8,603 bases of DNA. It comes from CALGLS01 sp964508085. Lineage in GTDB: Bacteria; Bacteroidota; Bacteroidia; Chitinophagales; Saprospiraceae. The notes below the pieces were generated by a model. The model worked only from the letters and a program-made list of their open reading frames with translations, made no database searches and was not told the origin of the DNA. Below, piece by piece: positions 1 through 6,847 of the stretch (positions are counted from its first letter, which is position 1; every line of letters starts with the position of its first letter). The DNA lies in NCBI GenBank assembly GCA_964508085.1, contig CAZDTI010000370.1:1-8603 (forward strand), given 5' to 3'. Made by a program: the position numbers and the translations under genes.

Positions 1-762
1 GGTCCTTCTGTTGGTAGTGTCATTTTGCTTAGTTTTGATTGGCGAGGTATCTTTTATACATTAGCCATTCTATCTGTACTTTTAGCAGGAATTGTATATT
101 TCTTTTTACCAGAATCAAAAGCAGATACAGGTGATTATTCCTTACACCCAAAAGCCATTTTAAAAAAATATAAAAAAGTATGGCAGACGCCTACCTTTGT
201 AGCTTATGCTTTAATAGCTGGTTTGGGAACAGGGAGTTTGATGGCTTGGATTTCTAATTCCTCGCTATTATTTATGGAAAATTTTCAGCTGACTTCTACC
301 CAATATGGATGGGTGTTTGCTTCTACTGCTTTTTGCTTAATAGTGGGTAATCAAATGAATAGAATGTTGCTACAAAGATTTGACAGTCCGACGATAGCTT
401 ATGGAGCGGTATGTTGCCAGGTGGTCGTTGCCTTCTTATTACTAGGAGCCATTTTATATTACTTTGAATTATGGTTCGTACTAGGTTTATTATACCTCTT
501 CATGCTTACGCTGGCATTGATTCGCCCCAATGCCTATGCTTTGTCATTATTGCCATTTAAAGAAAACATAGGAATCGCCAATGCTATACTCGGAACCTTT
601 AGCGCAGGATCAGCCGCACTGGCCGTTTCCGCTTTGGGGTGGTTAGCAGATGGAACGCCTATGCCGATGGTCTTAGGGATTTGTGTAATAAGTTTGTTGT
701 CTTTGATGGTGCAATATGCTGTCAAAAGAAGTTATTCGAAATTGAAAATAGAGAAAGCATAA
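1..762 (+). CDS. Bcr/CflA-type MFS drug/metabolite transporter, C-terminal part (5' end outside window)
   Basis: The reading frame is open from base 1 to a TAA at 760-762 and gives 253 residues without a native start, so the gene begins upstream of the window. The first visible residues (GPSVGSVI, then FDWRGIF and LPES) match the junction of transmembrane helices 5 and 6 in Bcr/CflA-type major facilitator transporters, which are about 400 residues long. Roughly the last 60 percent is therefore present. A run of hydrophobic segments follows (for example FVAYALIAGLGTGSL, VVVAFLLLGAILYY and the final VLGICVISLLSLMV), as expected for helices 6 to 12 of an inner-membrane proton-coupled exporter. 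The C-terminus is basic (VKRSYSKLK), normal for a cytoplasmic tail. The substrate cannot be inferred. A role in import or export of the compound degraded by the genes downstream is possible but unsupported. Family call is firm; specificity is unknown. Confidence 0.85.
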   Translation, partial: GPSVGSVILLSFDWRGIFYTLAILSVLLAGIVYFFLPESKADTGDYSLHPKAILKKYKKVWQTPTFVAYALIAGLGTGSLMAWISNSSLLFMENFQLTSTQYGWVFASTAFCLIVGNQMNRMLLQRFDSPTIAYGAVCCQVVVAFLLLGAILYYFELWFVLGLLYLFMLTLALIRPNAYALSLLPFKENIGIANAILGTFSAGSAALAVSALGWLADGTPMPMVLGICVISLLSLMVQYAVKRSYSKLKIEKA

Positions 763-780
763 TCTTTTAGTTTGTTTTTT

Positions 781-876
781 CGTAACTATTCAGCAAAGCG
801 CTTTGAAAAGTTCACCGGATGGCAATGAGGCCATTCGAAGAAGTCCACGACTCACCTAACTTACTGAACAGTTACG
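781..876 (-). repeat. Dispersed palindromic repeat, family R1, copy 1
   Basis: The block is bounded by 13-bp inverted arms with one mismatch: CGTAACTATTCAG at 781-793 and CTGAACAGTTACG at 864-876. Its reverse complement matches the + strand at about 3306-3380, sharing in order AACTGTTC, GTAAGTTA, GGACTTC, ATGGCCTCA, GCCATC and GAACTTTTCAA. A small internal hairpin (ATGGC / GCCAT) lies at its centre. It starts 18 bases after the transporter stop codon, so it may also act as a 3' hairpin for that transcript. There is no coding potential. The remaining bases up to the next gene (877-1055) are AT-rich and hold only a candidate promoter. Confidence 0.75.
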
Positions 877-961
877 TTTTTTCAACATTACTAAGTTGCA
901 AAAAAAATCTTATCGAAAACACGAATCCAATACAGAGTCAGCGTTACTTATTCTAAAAAAA

Positions 962-992
962 TTGTGGTTTATAGCCCAAAAAACTTAATTTG
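962..992 (+). promoter_or_regulatory. Candidate Bacteroidota-type promoter for the AraC-family gene
   Basis: TTG at 962-964 is followed after 20 bases by TTAATTTG at 985-992. The Bacteroidota primary sigma factor consensus is a TTG-containing -33 box and a TAnnTTTG -7 box about 19-20 bases apart, so this differs only at the second base of the -7 box. It would start transcription roughly 55-60 bases before the ATG at 1056. The assignment rests on consensus match and spacing alone. Confidence 0.35.
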
Positions 993-1055
993 GTGCGATT
1001 AAAATTTAAGTCAACACGGCTTGAATTCTAAAATCGTAAATCCAAGATTAAGTGC

Positions 1056-1961
1056 ATGGGGAAAAAAAAGAAAATACCTACTGTTGAACCTTCACTAGAG
1101 GATAAGTTCCATTTTAGCGTGGAAGGCTGGGTAGAACCTGTACCTAATTTCGATAAAATATTCCACATCAGTCGTTTAGAGGATTATTTGGATAAAATGT
1201 CTTTTCCTCTTCCCGTACACCGCAAAGTGGTTTATGATATGATTTTTTTGACCAAAGGAAAGAGCCTTCGTTCTAAAGGATTAAATCAATATCAATTTCA
1301 GAAAAATCAAGTATTCTTTTTACCACCTTATCAGATTACTTCCCACGAAAGTATGAGTGAGGATGTCACAGGTTATTTTATTCATTTTTCGGAAGAGTTA
1401 TTTAAGGACAAAGGCAAACTCTTGAAGCCTTTCGAATTTCTTGGCTTTTCCTCGTATCCTATTGTTACTATTCCCATTGACAAATTGGAACCCATTTTTT
1501 ATCTATTTGAGCGGATGATTAAATTGTATTATGGAAAAAATGCCAATCTGGAATTATTGATTTCTTACTTACTTGTATTATTAGCCGAAATCAATCAATA
1601 TGCGGAGTCTACTAATCCCTTGTTGAAAAAAGTGACTATGGGTACTCAACTAACCGAACGGTACAAGGATGCATTGGCTCAATACATTTATCAAAAACAA
1701 ACGGTGAAGGAATATGCACAACTTCTTTTTGTTACACCTAATTATTTAAATAGATGTGTCAAAGGAACTACTAATAAAACTGCTCAAAAATTATTAAATG
1801 AAATGTTGGTGCTCGAAGCTAAGTCTTTGTTGAGGTACTCAGGATTGTCAATTTCAGAAATTGCTGAAAAATTATTTCAACGCTCACCCAGTAATTTTGC
1901 TCGATTTTTCAAACATCAAACCGGTGTCTCTCCTAAAGGTTACATCAAAATGGCCAAGTAA
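1056..1961 (+). CDS. AraC-family transcriptional regulator
   Basis: This 301-residue protein ends in a typical AraC/XylS double helix-turn-helix domain, about residues 197-299. The first helix-turn-helix covers TVKEYAQLLFVTPNYLNRCVK (about 216-236). The second covers LSISEIAEKLFQRSPSNFARFFK (about 264-286) and runs into the family signature HQTGVSPKGYIK. Residues 50-180 look like the cupin-type ligand-sensing domain: the MIFLTKGKSLRS and VFFLPPYQITSH strands resemble the usual AraC N-terminal barrel. The N-terminus is lysine-rich (MGKKKKIP). The ATG at 1056 is the first in frame and no strong Shine-Dalgarno site precedes it, which is common in Bacteroidota. The regulator is likely to control the downstream receptor and catabolic genes in response to their substrate or an intermediate. 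That link is inferred from position only. Confidence 0.9.
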   Translation: MGKKKKIPTVEPSLEDKFHFSVEGWVEPVPNFDKIFHISRLEDYLDKMSFPLPVHRKVVYDMIFLTKGKSLRSKGLNQYQFQKNQVFFLPPYQITSHESMSEDVTGYFIHFSEELFKDKGKLLKPFEFLGFSSYPIVTIPIDKLEPIFYLFERMIKLYYGKNANLELLISYLLVLLAEINQYAESTNPLLKKVTMGTQLTERYKDALAQYIYQKQTVKEYAQLLFVTPNYLNRCVKGTTNKTAQKLLNEMLVLEAKSLLRYSGLSISEIAEKLFQRSPSNFARFFKHQTGVSPKGYIKMAK

Positions 1962-2006
1962 ACTTTTAAAAGAAGAAATTATATAACAATATATTTACAA
2001 TGTCTA

Positions 2007-2028
2007 GAACAGTTGATTCCGACTGTTC
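2007..2028 (+). promoter_or_regulatory. Inverted repeat GAACAGT-N8-ACTGTTC (terminator or operator candidate)
   Basis: GAACAGT at 2007-2013 and ACTGTTC at 2022-2028 are perfect inverted arms around an 8-base spacer, 45 bases after the AraC stop codon. The following bases are T-rich but interrupted, so this is a weak intrinsic terminator at best. The arm spacing also suits a dimeric DNA-binding protein. AACTGTTC also occurs at the edge of the R1 repeats, so a decayed R1 end is a third possibility. The rest of the 385-base gap (1962-2346) is very AT-rich and shows nothing else except the -7 box at 2177. Confidence 0.35.
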
Positions 2029-2176
2029 GGATTTCATTTCTATTTTCACTATGCCTCTCATTTCTTTCAAAAAAAATCTCCGAAAATAATTTATTGGAAA
2101 AATTGCAATAAGCAAGAATACACGAAATTGAATATTTTATGCAGTTTTTTGAATAACAGCAATTTTTTAGTTGTTC

Positions 2177-2184
2177 TATATTTG
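2177..2184 (+). promoter_or_regulatory. Candidate -7 promoter box TATATTTG
   Basis: TATATTTG is an exact match to the Bacteroidota -7 consensus TAnnTTTG. No TTG lies at the ideal upstream spacing (the nearest, 2149-2151, is 25 bases away), so the -33 box is poor. Use of this site would leave a leader of about 150 bases before the ATG at 2347. Long leaders are common ahead of SusC-like receptor genes. Confidence 0.4.
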
Positions 2185-2346
2185 CAATATAAATCGTGAT
2201 TTTATTTGGAATAAAGTAGATATACGAAATAAAATATCAATTTTATTAGAATCGATAAATAGTCCAATTGATTTCCAAATTTCATAAGCACGATAATGAT
2301 AAGCTTGAACTACAGGCTGTAAAACCATTTATTCAATTTTAGAAAG

Positions 2347-3303
2347 ATGTCTTTTTCTTTCTATCAAAACTATCATGAAATGACAAATCAATTTTATTCC
2401 TACCTACGGAAAAAGATTGGAAAAAGAAACGTCCAATGGACAAGCGCATTGTTTGCTATGTTTCTACTTTTTTCAACACAAAGCTTTTCACAAATTTCTG
2501 GAACTATTCTCGATGATACTGGAGAAGTATTAATTGGAGCAGCTGTCCTTGAGAAAGGAACCTCCAATGGAACAGTAACAGATATTAATGGACAATTTAC
2601 CTTAAATGTAAAGGAAGGTACTGTACTTGAAATCAGTTATACCGGATACCAAACCCAAGAGGTAGTTGCCGCTAATGACATGCGTGCAGTCCTGGAGGAG
2701 GGTGTAGGTCTTGATGAAATAGTAGTAACTGGGGTATTTGACGCACGTTCAAGAATGGAATCCTCTATTGCGATTTCTACATTGGAGGCAAAACAAATGA
2801 ATCGATTAACTCCCGTAAGTTCCGCCGATCTATTTGCCAATACACCTGATGTTTTTGTTAATTCATCAGCCGGGGAAGTCCGAAATCAAGTCTATGCAAG
2901 AGGCATCTCTGCGGGGTCCAATTATTCCCTGACATCGAATGCAAATGGATATTATTATGTTTCTCTTCAGGAAGATGGTCTACCGGTAACAGCAATTTCT
3001 GATGCTCTCTTTGTTTCTGATACTTCTTTTTTTTGGCTCAACATAATGTATAAATTGTTAGATCCCGGTACCAATCATAAAGTGTTACCTAATTACCTCA
3101 ATCCGGAAACGCACTTATTGGAGTGGTTAGAATTTACGGTTCGTGATATTTTTTCAATGGCAACCGGTTTTAATAAATTCACCAATTTCAAAGAAGTACA
3201 AGGTATTAAATTACCCATGTCGCAATTCGTGACACAAGGAACACTCGATAAACCAGCTAAAAAATTACACGAAAATCATTATAAAAAGTTAAGTTTTAAT
3301 TGA
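2347..3303 (+). pseudogene. Chimeric frame: TonB-dependent receptor N-terminus joined to the C-terminus of another protein
   Basis: Residues 1-50 carry a basic N-terminus and a hydrophobic stretch (FAMFLLFSTQSFSQ) that reads as a signal peptide. ISGTILDDTGE to about residue 115 is a CarboxypepD_reg-like domain with the usual TDINGQFTL. LDEIVVTGV (122-130) is the motif leading into the TonB-dependent receptor plug. The plug runs through DLFANTPDVFVN, YARGIS and DGLPVTAISDALF and stops near residue 229. A real receptor would continue with the rest of the plug and a beta-barrel of 600 or more residues. Instead the frame goes on with about 86 unrelated residues (MYKLLDPG, NPETHLLEWLEF, FKEVQGIKLPMSQFV). 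These resemble the C-terminus of DUF6503-like Bacteroidota proteins; I hold that family name with modest confidence. The join lies around bases 3035-3050, just after a T8 run at 3027-3034. The product is unlikely to be a working receptor. It is either a deletion fusion or an assembly join. Confidence 0.7.
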
Positions 3304-3305
3304 TT

Positions 3306-3380
3306 ATAACTGTTCCGTAAGTTATATCCGTCGGACTTCATCGGATGGCCTCAAAGCCATCTGATGAACTTTTCAAGGCG
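3306..3380 (+). repeat. Dispersed palindromic repeat, family R1, copy 2
   Basis: This copy is in the opposite orientation to the one at 781-876 and begins only a few bases after the TGA at 3301-3303. Shared blocks include AACTGTTC, GTAAGTTA, GGACTTC, ATGGCCTCA and GAACTTTTCAA. It contains a strong hairpin: TCATCGGATGGC (3338-3349) pairs with GCCATCTGATGA (3356-3367) through 12 positions, one of them G-T, around a 6-base loop. No clear T-tract follows, so it is better called a repeat than a terminator, though it could block or stabilise the 3' end of the preceding mRNA. Confidence 0.75.
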
Positions 3381-3442
3381 GATTACATAATTACAATTGA
3401 TTTGAAAAAGCAAATTTCTAATACCACATTAAGTTATCCAAT

Positions 3443-4879
3443 ATGAAAAGTGACCTCATCATTATCGCCGCCGGCCCAGCCGGATTAGCTGCTGCCATAA
3501 CCGCAGCACAAAAGGGCATGTCTGTTTCTATTTTTGAAAAAATGCCGATAACAGGAGGGACGGCTAACCGAGGAATGGGACCGCTGGGAATAGAGAGTCG
3601 GCATACCAGAGCAAGGCTTCTCGAACCGACCAAAGACGAAGCCTTCAAGGTGTTCATGGATTACACACATTGGCGAGTAGATGCAAAATTGGTACGCGCA
3701 TTTTTAAATAAATCAGGAGATACGATTCATTGGTTAGAATCGCTTGGAGTAGAGTTTGTAGAACCGGCTACCTATTTCAAAGGCTCCTATTCGACTTGGC
3801 ATTTAGTGAAGCCGGAAGGAAGACCTCCTGGTCCGGGCGGTGCTGCAACCATGATGAAAATCATGACCGAAAAGGCAATTGATTTAGGCGTTTCCATTCA
3901 ATTAGAAACATCCGTCACCAAAATTTTGAAAGAAGGGGAAAGAGTCGTGGGAGTCGAGGCCCTTGATAAAAATAATAACATCATTCAGGCAAAGGCGAAA
4001 GCGGTCCTCATTGCAACAGGCGGCTTTGGCAACAGCCCAGAAATGATAAAAAAACATGCAGGATTCGAAATGGAAAAAGACATCTATCCCTTTCGAGTCC
4101 CCGGCATTACAGGTGATGGAATCAGGATGGCCTGGGAGGCGGGCGCACAAAAAACGGAGATGACTATGGAGTTGGTCTACGGGATGCCCGATCCACTCAA
4201 CGTACCTCCACCCTTGCATGAGGCTTGCCGCCAACCGCATTTATTGGTCAACTATTTGGGCGAGCGATTTATGGATGAAGCCGTTATGGCAAATGTCACC
4301 TACACCGGAAATGCCATTTCATTGCAAAAGGATAAAACAGCCTTTTTGATTTTTGACGATACAATTTTGGAAGAAATGGAAAAGGATTTTGATACCCGAA
4401 ATCGAGTTTTTCCAAAAACCAATTTTGCAAATAGCCAAGCCATAATTGATGCCTATTTGAAATCTGGAATCGGCAATTTTTACGTCGCTGATTCTATCGA
4501 AGATTTGTGTAAACAAACGGGACTCGAACAAGAAGGATTGGAAAAAACAATCGCTCAATACAATGCTTTTTGTCAAAAAGGCTACGACGAGCAATTCAAT
4601 AAAGATAGAAAATACCTACGTCCTTTGAAAGGAAAAAAATGGTACGCAGGTCGGCATTTTCCAAGTGCCTACGGAAGCGCAGGTGGCATCAAAATCAACG
4701 AAAAAGCAGAGGTCATCGGCCAAGATTGGAAACCGATAAAAGGATTATATGCAGCAGGCACAGACGCTTGTTCCATTTACGGAGACAGCTATCCGTTTAT
4801 TTTCCCAGGCACCTCCATGGGCTTTGCCTTGAACACGGGACGAATCGCCGCAGAAACGATTGCGATTTCGGATTTTTGA
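3443..4879 (+). CDS. FAD-binding fumarate reductase / 3-ketosteroid dehydrogenase-like flavoprotein
   Basis: This 478-residue protein has the FAD_binding_2 fold shared by fumarate reductase flavoproteins, urocanate reductase and ketosteroid dehydrogenases. The N-terminal dinucleotide fold is DLIIIAAGPAGLAAAI (4-19), with the acidic FAD-ribose ligand at Glu32 in IFEK. Other family hallmarks are GGTANRGMG (38-46), the FAD contact ATGGFG (191-196), VNYLGERFMDEA (269-280) with the conserved Arg, SAGGIKI (412-418), and the C-terminal FAD segment GLYAAGTDACSIYGDSY plus PGTSMGFALNTGRIAAE (455-471). One oddity is that the first Gly of GxGxxG is Ala9. The last residues (about 474-478, AISDF) and the stop are encoded by the R2 repeat starting near 4863, so the native C-terminus may have been slightly changed. 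It probably oxidises or reduces a C=C bond of a cyclic or unsaturated intermediate in the catabolic set. Family is firm; substrate unknown. Confidence 0.85.
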   Translation: MKSDLIIIAAGPAGLAAAITAAQKGMSVSIFEKMPITGGTANRGMGPLGIESRHTRARLLEPTKDEAFKVFMDYTHWRVDAKLVRAFLNKSGDTIHWLESLGVEFVEPATYFKGSYSTWHLVKPEGRPPGPGGAATMMKIMTEKAIDLGVSIQLETSVTKILKEGERVVGVEALDKNNNIIQAKAKAVLIATGGFGNSPEMIKKHAGFEMEKDIYPFRVPGITGDGIRMAWEAGAQKTEMTMELVYGMPDPLNVPPPLHEACRQPHLLVNYLGERFMDEAVMANVTYTGNAISLQKDKTAFLIFDDTILEEMEKDFDTRNRVFPKTNFANSQAIIDAYLKSGIGNFYVADSIEDLCKQTGLEQEGLEKTIAQYNAFCQKGYDEQFNKDRKYLRPLKGKKWYAGRHFPSAYGSAGGIKINEKAEVIGQDWKPIKGLYAAGTDACSIYGDSYPFIFPGTSMGFALNTGRIAAETIAISDF

Positions 4880-5005
4880 TTTCGGATGTCGGAAATACCG
4901 CACCGATCGCACTGAAATTTGATTTTGGATTTCAGATTCAACGTACTGTGCGAACCAAGTACTCCGAAAACCGCCTGCCCCACAACGGGCAGGTCCGAAA
5001 CCGTA
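4863..5005 (-). repeat. R2 element copy A (long form), overlapping the 3' end of the flavoprotein gene
   Basis: Read on the minus strand, this copy starts TACGGTTTCGGACCTGCC and ends ATCCGAAATCGCA. It lines up block by block with copy B2 (6267-6420): the CCTGCCC hairpin, TTGGTTCGCACAGT, TTGAATC, GTGCG-TCGGTGCG, TATTTCCGA, then ATCCGAAATC. CCTGCCC (4974-4980) and GGGCAGG (4987-4993) form a perfect 7-bp GC-rich stem with a 6-base loop. The element supplies the last codons and the TGA of the flavoprotein gene. The 210 bases from 5006 to the next gene are AT-rich with no other gene. Confidence 0.85.
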
Positions 5006-5185
5006 CCAATGCTTTTCATTCTGTCTGACTACCAATTGGAAATGGAATTGAGGTGTCTCATTTGAGAAGCAAATCAATGATTTATTGAATACAAAGGTGT
5101 ACTTAATTTTAAGTTTAAGCCTATTGTGGATTGATTTTGAATGTTTTTATGAGAAAATGGAATAGTAGAAAATAATATATCATAT

Positions 5186-5193
5186 TAAATTTG
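5186..5193 (+). promoter_or_regulatory. Candidate -7 promoter box TAAATTTG for the dioxygenase gene
   Basis: TAAATTTG matches the Bacteroidota TAnnTTTG box exactly. It would start transcription about 15 bases before the ATG at 5216, with an A-rich leader (AGAAAAAATATAAAATAAA) of the kind seen in this phylum instead of a Shine-Dalgarno site. No TTG stands at the -33 position, so the upstream half is not supported. Confidence 0.4.
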
Positions 5194-5215
5194 TAAAGAA
5201 AAAATATAAAATAAA

Positions 5216-6193
5216 ATGGCAAAAAATCCACATTACTTATCGCAGATGTCTCATCAAGAACTACTGAGCACAAACCTTGAGGAGTCCGTCAGATTTTATA
5301 CCGATATCGTGGGGATGGACATCACCGCAAAAGATGAAACCTCCGTTTACCTCAGAGCTTGGGGAGACTATTTTAAATACACCTTGAAGATCACTCAGTC
5401 AGATACACCGGGCAATGGTGCCATGGGCTGGCGAGCGGATAGTCCGGAAGCCTTTGATGAATGTGTCGCCCACCTCGAAAAAATAGGTGCTGGTGAAGGA
5501 TGGGTAGCCCCAGATGAAGGAAGAGGTAAAGCCTACCGATTCAGATCACCCGGCGGTTTGCTTCACGAAGTATTCTGGGATGTTGAATGGTTAAATGAAA
5601 AAGGCGAAAAAGGGAGTATTTATGCAGATAGATATTCAAGTAACCGACGTAAAGGGGCCTGTCCTCGTAGATGGGATCATTCTACTTACTTAGTACCCAT
5701 CGGAGAGTACGCAAAAGAGAAAGCATTCTGGCAAAGCATGGGATTGAAAAACCCTGATGAAATAAGACTGGATGACGAAAAACCACCAATAGGTGGACTC
5801 TGGACAATCGGGAATCTATCACATGACATAGCCATCTTCTCAGATCCGAACCTATTGCCTGGCCAAGGAGTACTCAACCATATATGCTATAACGTGGATA
5901 GCAGAGAGGAAGTACTATTGGCTTTGGATTGGTTTACAGAAAATGGCTACAAAAGTGTATGGGGCGCTCCAACGAGACACAAAGCCGACGAAGGTTTTTT
6001 CTTCTATATGATGGAGCCACACACTGGTGTCCTACTAGAAATATATGCCTGCGCCAGATTGATATTCGCACCAGACCATGGGCCAGATGTCCACTACCTC
6101 AAAGATAATCCAAATGATGCTTGGGGGAACACGAATCCATTTGCAGAAGCCGCAAAAGGGAAAGTAGGGGGGATAAAACCGGTAGACATTTGA
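5216..6193 (+). CDS. Two-domain extradiol ring-cleavage dioxygenase (VOC / catechol 2,3-dioxygenase family)
   Basis: This 325-residue protein has two vicinal-oxygen-chelate modules, an N-terminal non-catalytic one (HQELLSTNLEESVRFYTDIVGM, ending HEVFWDVEW) and a catalytic C-terminal one. The 2-His-1-carboxylate Fe(II) ligands are visible: His155 (WDHSTYLV), His222 (LNHICYNVDSRE) and Glu275 (GVLLEIYA). The likely acid-base His203 (LSHDIAIF) and catalytic Tyr264 (FFFYMMEP) are also in place. The turn between Tyr264 and Glu275 (PHTG) is one residue longer than the usual PSG. Length fits the type I extradiol family of about 300 residues, with a C-terminal extension from about 285. It should cleave an aromatic diol next to the hydroxyls. 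Its neighbours (flavin hydroxylase fragment, alpha/beta hydrolase) suit a meta-cleavage pathway. ATG 5216 is the first in frame after the A-rich leader. The TGA coincides with the start of repeat B1. Exact substrate is not deducible. Confidence 0.88.
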   Translation: MAKNPHYLSQMSHQELLSTNLEESVRFYTDIVGMDITAKDETSVYLRAWGDYFKYTLKITQSDTPGNGAMGWRADSPEAFDECVAHLEKIGAGEGWVAPDEGRGKAYRFRSPGGLLHEVFWDVEWLNEKGEKGSIYADRYSSNRRKGACPRRWDHSTYLVPIGEYAKEKAFWQSMGLKNPDEIRLDDEKPPIGGLWTIGNLSHDIAIFSDPNLLPGQGVLNHICYNVDSREEVLLALDWFTENGYKSVWGAPTRHKADEGFFFYMMEPHTGVLLEIYACARLIFAPDHGPDVHYLKDNPNDAWGNTNPFAEAAKGKVGGIKPVDI

Positions 6194-6266
6194 CGATGTC
6201 GGATTTTAGATTTCGGATTTCGGAGCGCTTAGTTCGCATTAATACGCACCGAGATATGATTTCGGA
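6194..6266 (+). repeat. R2 element, partial unit B1
   Basis: The unit begins directly after the dioxygenase TGA (6191-6193) with CGATGTCGGATT. It contains GATTTCGGATTTCGG and the family core GGAGCGCTTAGTTCGCAT at 6222-6239, then breaks off at ATTAATACGCACCGAGA and a further GATTTCGGA where unit B2 begins. It looks like a left half-element next to a complete one, as if the second copy inserted into or recombined with the first. Confidence 0.75.
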
Positions 6267-6420
6267 TACGATTTCGGATGTGGGATTTCGGACCTGCCCG
6301 TTGCGGAGCAGGCGGGTTTCGGAACGCTTAGTTCGCACAGTGTATTGAATCCAAAATCATACGTTCTGGTGCGTTCGGTGCGATATTTCCGAAATCCGAA
6401 ATCGCAAATCCGAAATCGTA
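6267..6420 (+). repeat. R2 element copy B2 (long form)
   Basis: It has perfect 13-bp terminal inverted repeats: TACGATTTCGGAT at 6267-6279 and ATCCGAAATCGTA at 6408-6420. Inside are a GC-rich hairpin (CCTGC 6293-6297 with GCAGG 6308-6312), the core AACGCTTAGTTCGCACAGT, TTGAATC, then a GTGCGTTCGGTGCG segment and further ATCCGAAATC units. It is an inverted counterpart of copy A, and the two bracket the dioxygenase gene. Short amino-acid frames inside it are repeat translations rich in RTKRSEIRN-like residues, not genes. Bases 6421-6491 hold one more CCGAAAT and an AT-rich leader. Confidence 0.85.
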
Positions 6421-6491
6421 CCCGAAATAGTTTTGTGGATGATTTTAAATGTATTTTCTTGTAGTTTTTTAATAAATAAAACTTTGAGAAG

Positions 6492-6847
6492 ATGAACAAG
6501 AAAATACTCCAGGAAAGACTCAAGCAATTTGCTTTACAAATTGTTTTTTTGCGGAAAAGTTACCCAATACGGCGGGATTAAGAACTGTGAAAAATCAAAT
6601 TGTACGAAGTGGTTCTTCTTCAGCGGCGAATTATAGAGCTGCTTGCCGAGCCAAGTCTGATGCAGATTATATTTATAAAATGACCATTGTAGAAGAAGAG
6701 TTAGATGAAACTCAATTTTGGCTGGAATTTGCAGTTGGCATAAAGGAAGATTATCGAACTGAGGTGTCTCCACTATGGAAAGAGGGAGATGAATTGATAA
6801 GGATAGTGGTTAGTTCCATCAAGAGCAAAAAGAAAAACAGTAAATGA
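6492..6847 (+). pseudogene. Four-helix-bundle protein (23S rRNA intervening-sequence / S23 family), -1 frameshift at a T7 run
   Basis: ATG 6492 is directly preceded by GAGAAG and encodes MNKKILQERLKQFALQIV, the normal family N-terminus, but meets a stop at 6579-6581. The rest of the family sequence continues in the -1 frame from about 6551: AEKLPNTAGLRT, NQIVRSGSSSAANYRAAC (signature, about residues 35-52) and VEEELDETQFWLE (67-79). It ends with a lysine-rich tail and TGA at 6845-6847. The restored protein is about 118 residues, the usual length for this family. The break falls on TTTTTTT (6544-6550), where frame-0 codons GTT TTT TTG contain the heptamer T TTT TTG, a classic -1 slippery pattern. 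A sequencing error, a true null, or recoding are all possible. Members fold as four-helix bundles that form ring-shaped oligomers; related Avd proteins bind nucleic acid. The gene lies between two R2 elements. A shorter product could start at GTG 6587 but would lack helix 1. Confidence 0.85.

Noticed and set aside
1000..1055. Decayed R2 copy before the AraC gene (AAATCGTAAATCCAAGATT)
   Set aside because: The resemblance to an R2 right arm is short and lacks the core and the left arm; chance in AT-rich sequence is a sufficient explanation.
3902..4594. Antisense frames within the flavoprotein gene
   Set aside because: No motifs or plausible starts, and the sense strand carries a complete conserved enzyme.
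4639..5028. Apparent protein on the + strand overlapping the flavoprotein 3' end
   Set aside because: It is out of frame with a well-supported flavoprotein gene and then runs through repeat A; its arginine-rich composition is typical of a shadow frame.
6099..6523. Several short frames on both strands (RTKRSEIRN-like peptides)
   Set aside because: They are translations of the R2 repeats. Similar peptides appear wherever a copy lies, and none has a supported start or domain.
6492..6847. Diversity-generating retroelement (Avd-like protein)
   Set aside because: The four-helix-bundle protein is related in fold, but there is no reverse transcriptase and no template/variable repeat pair in the window.
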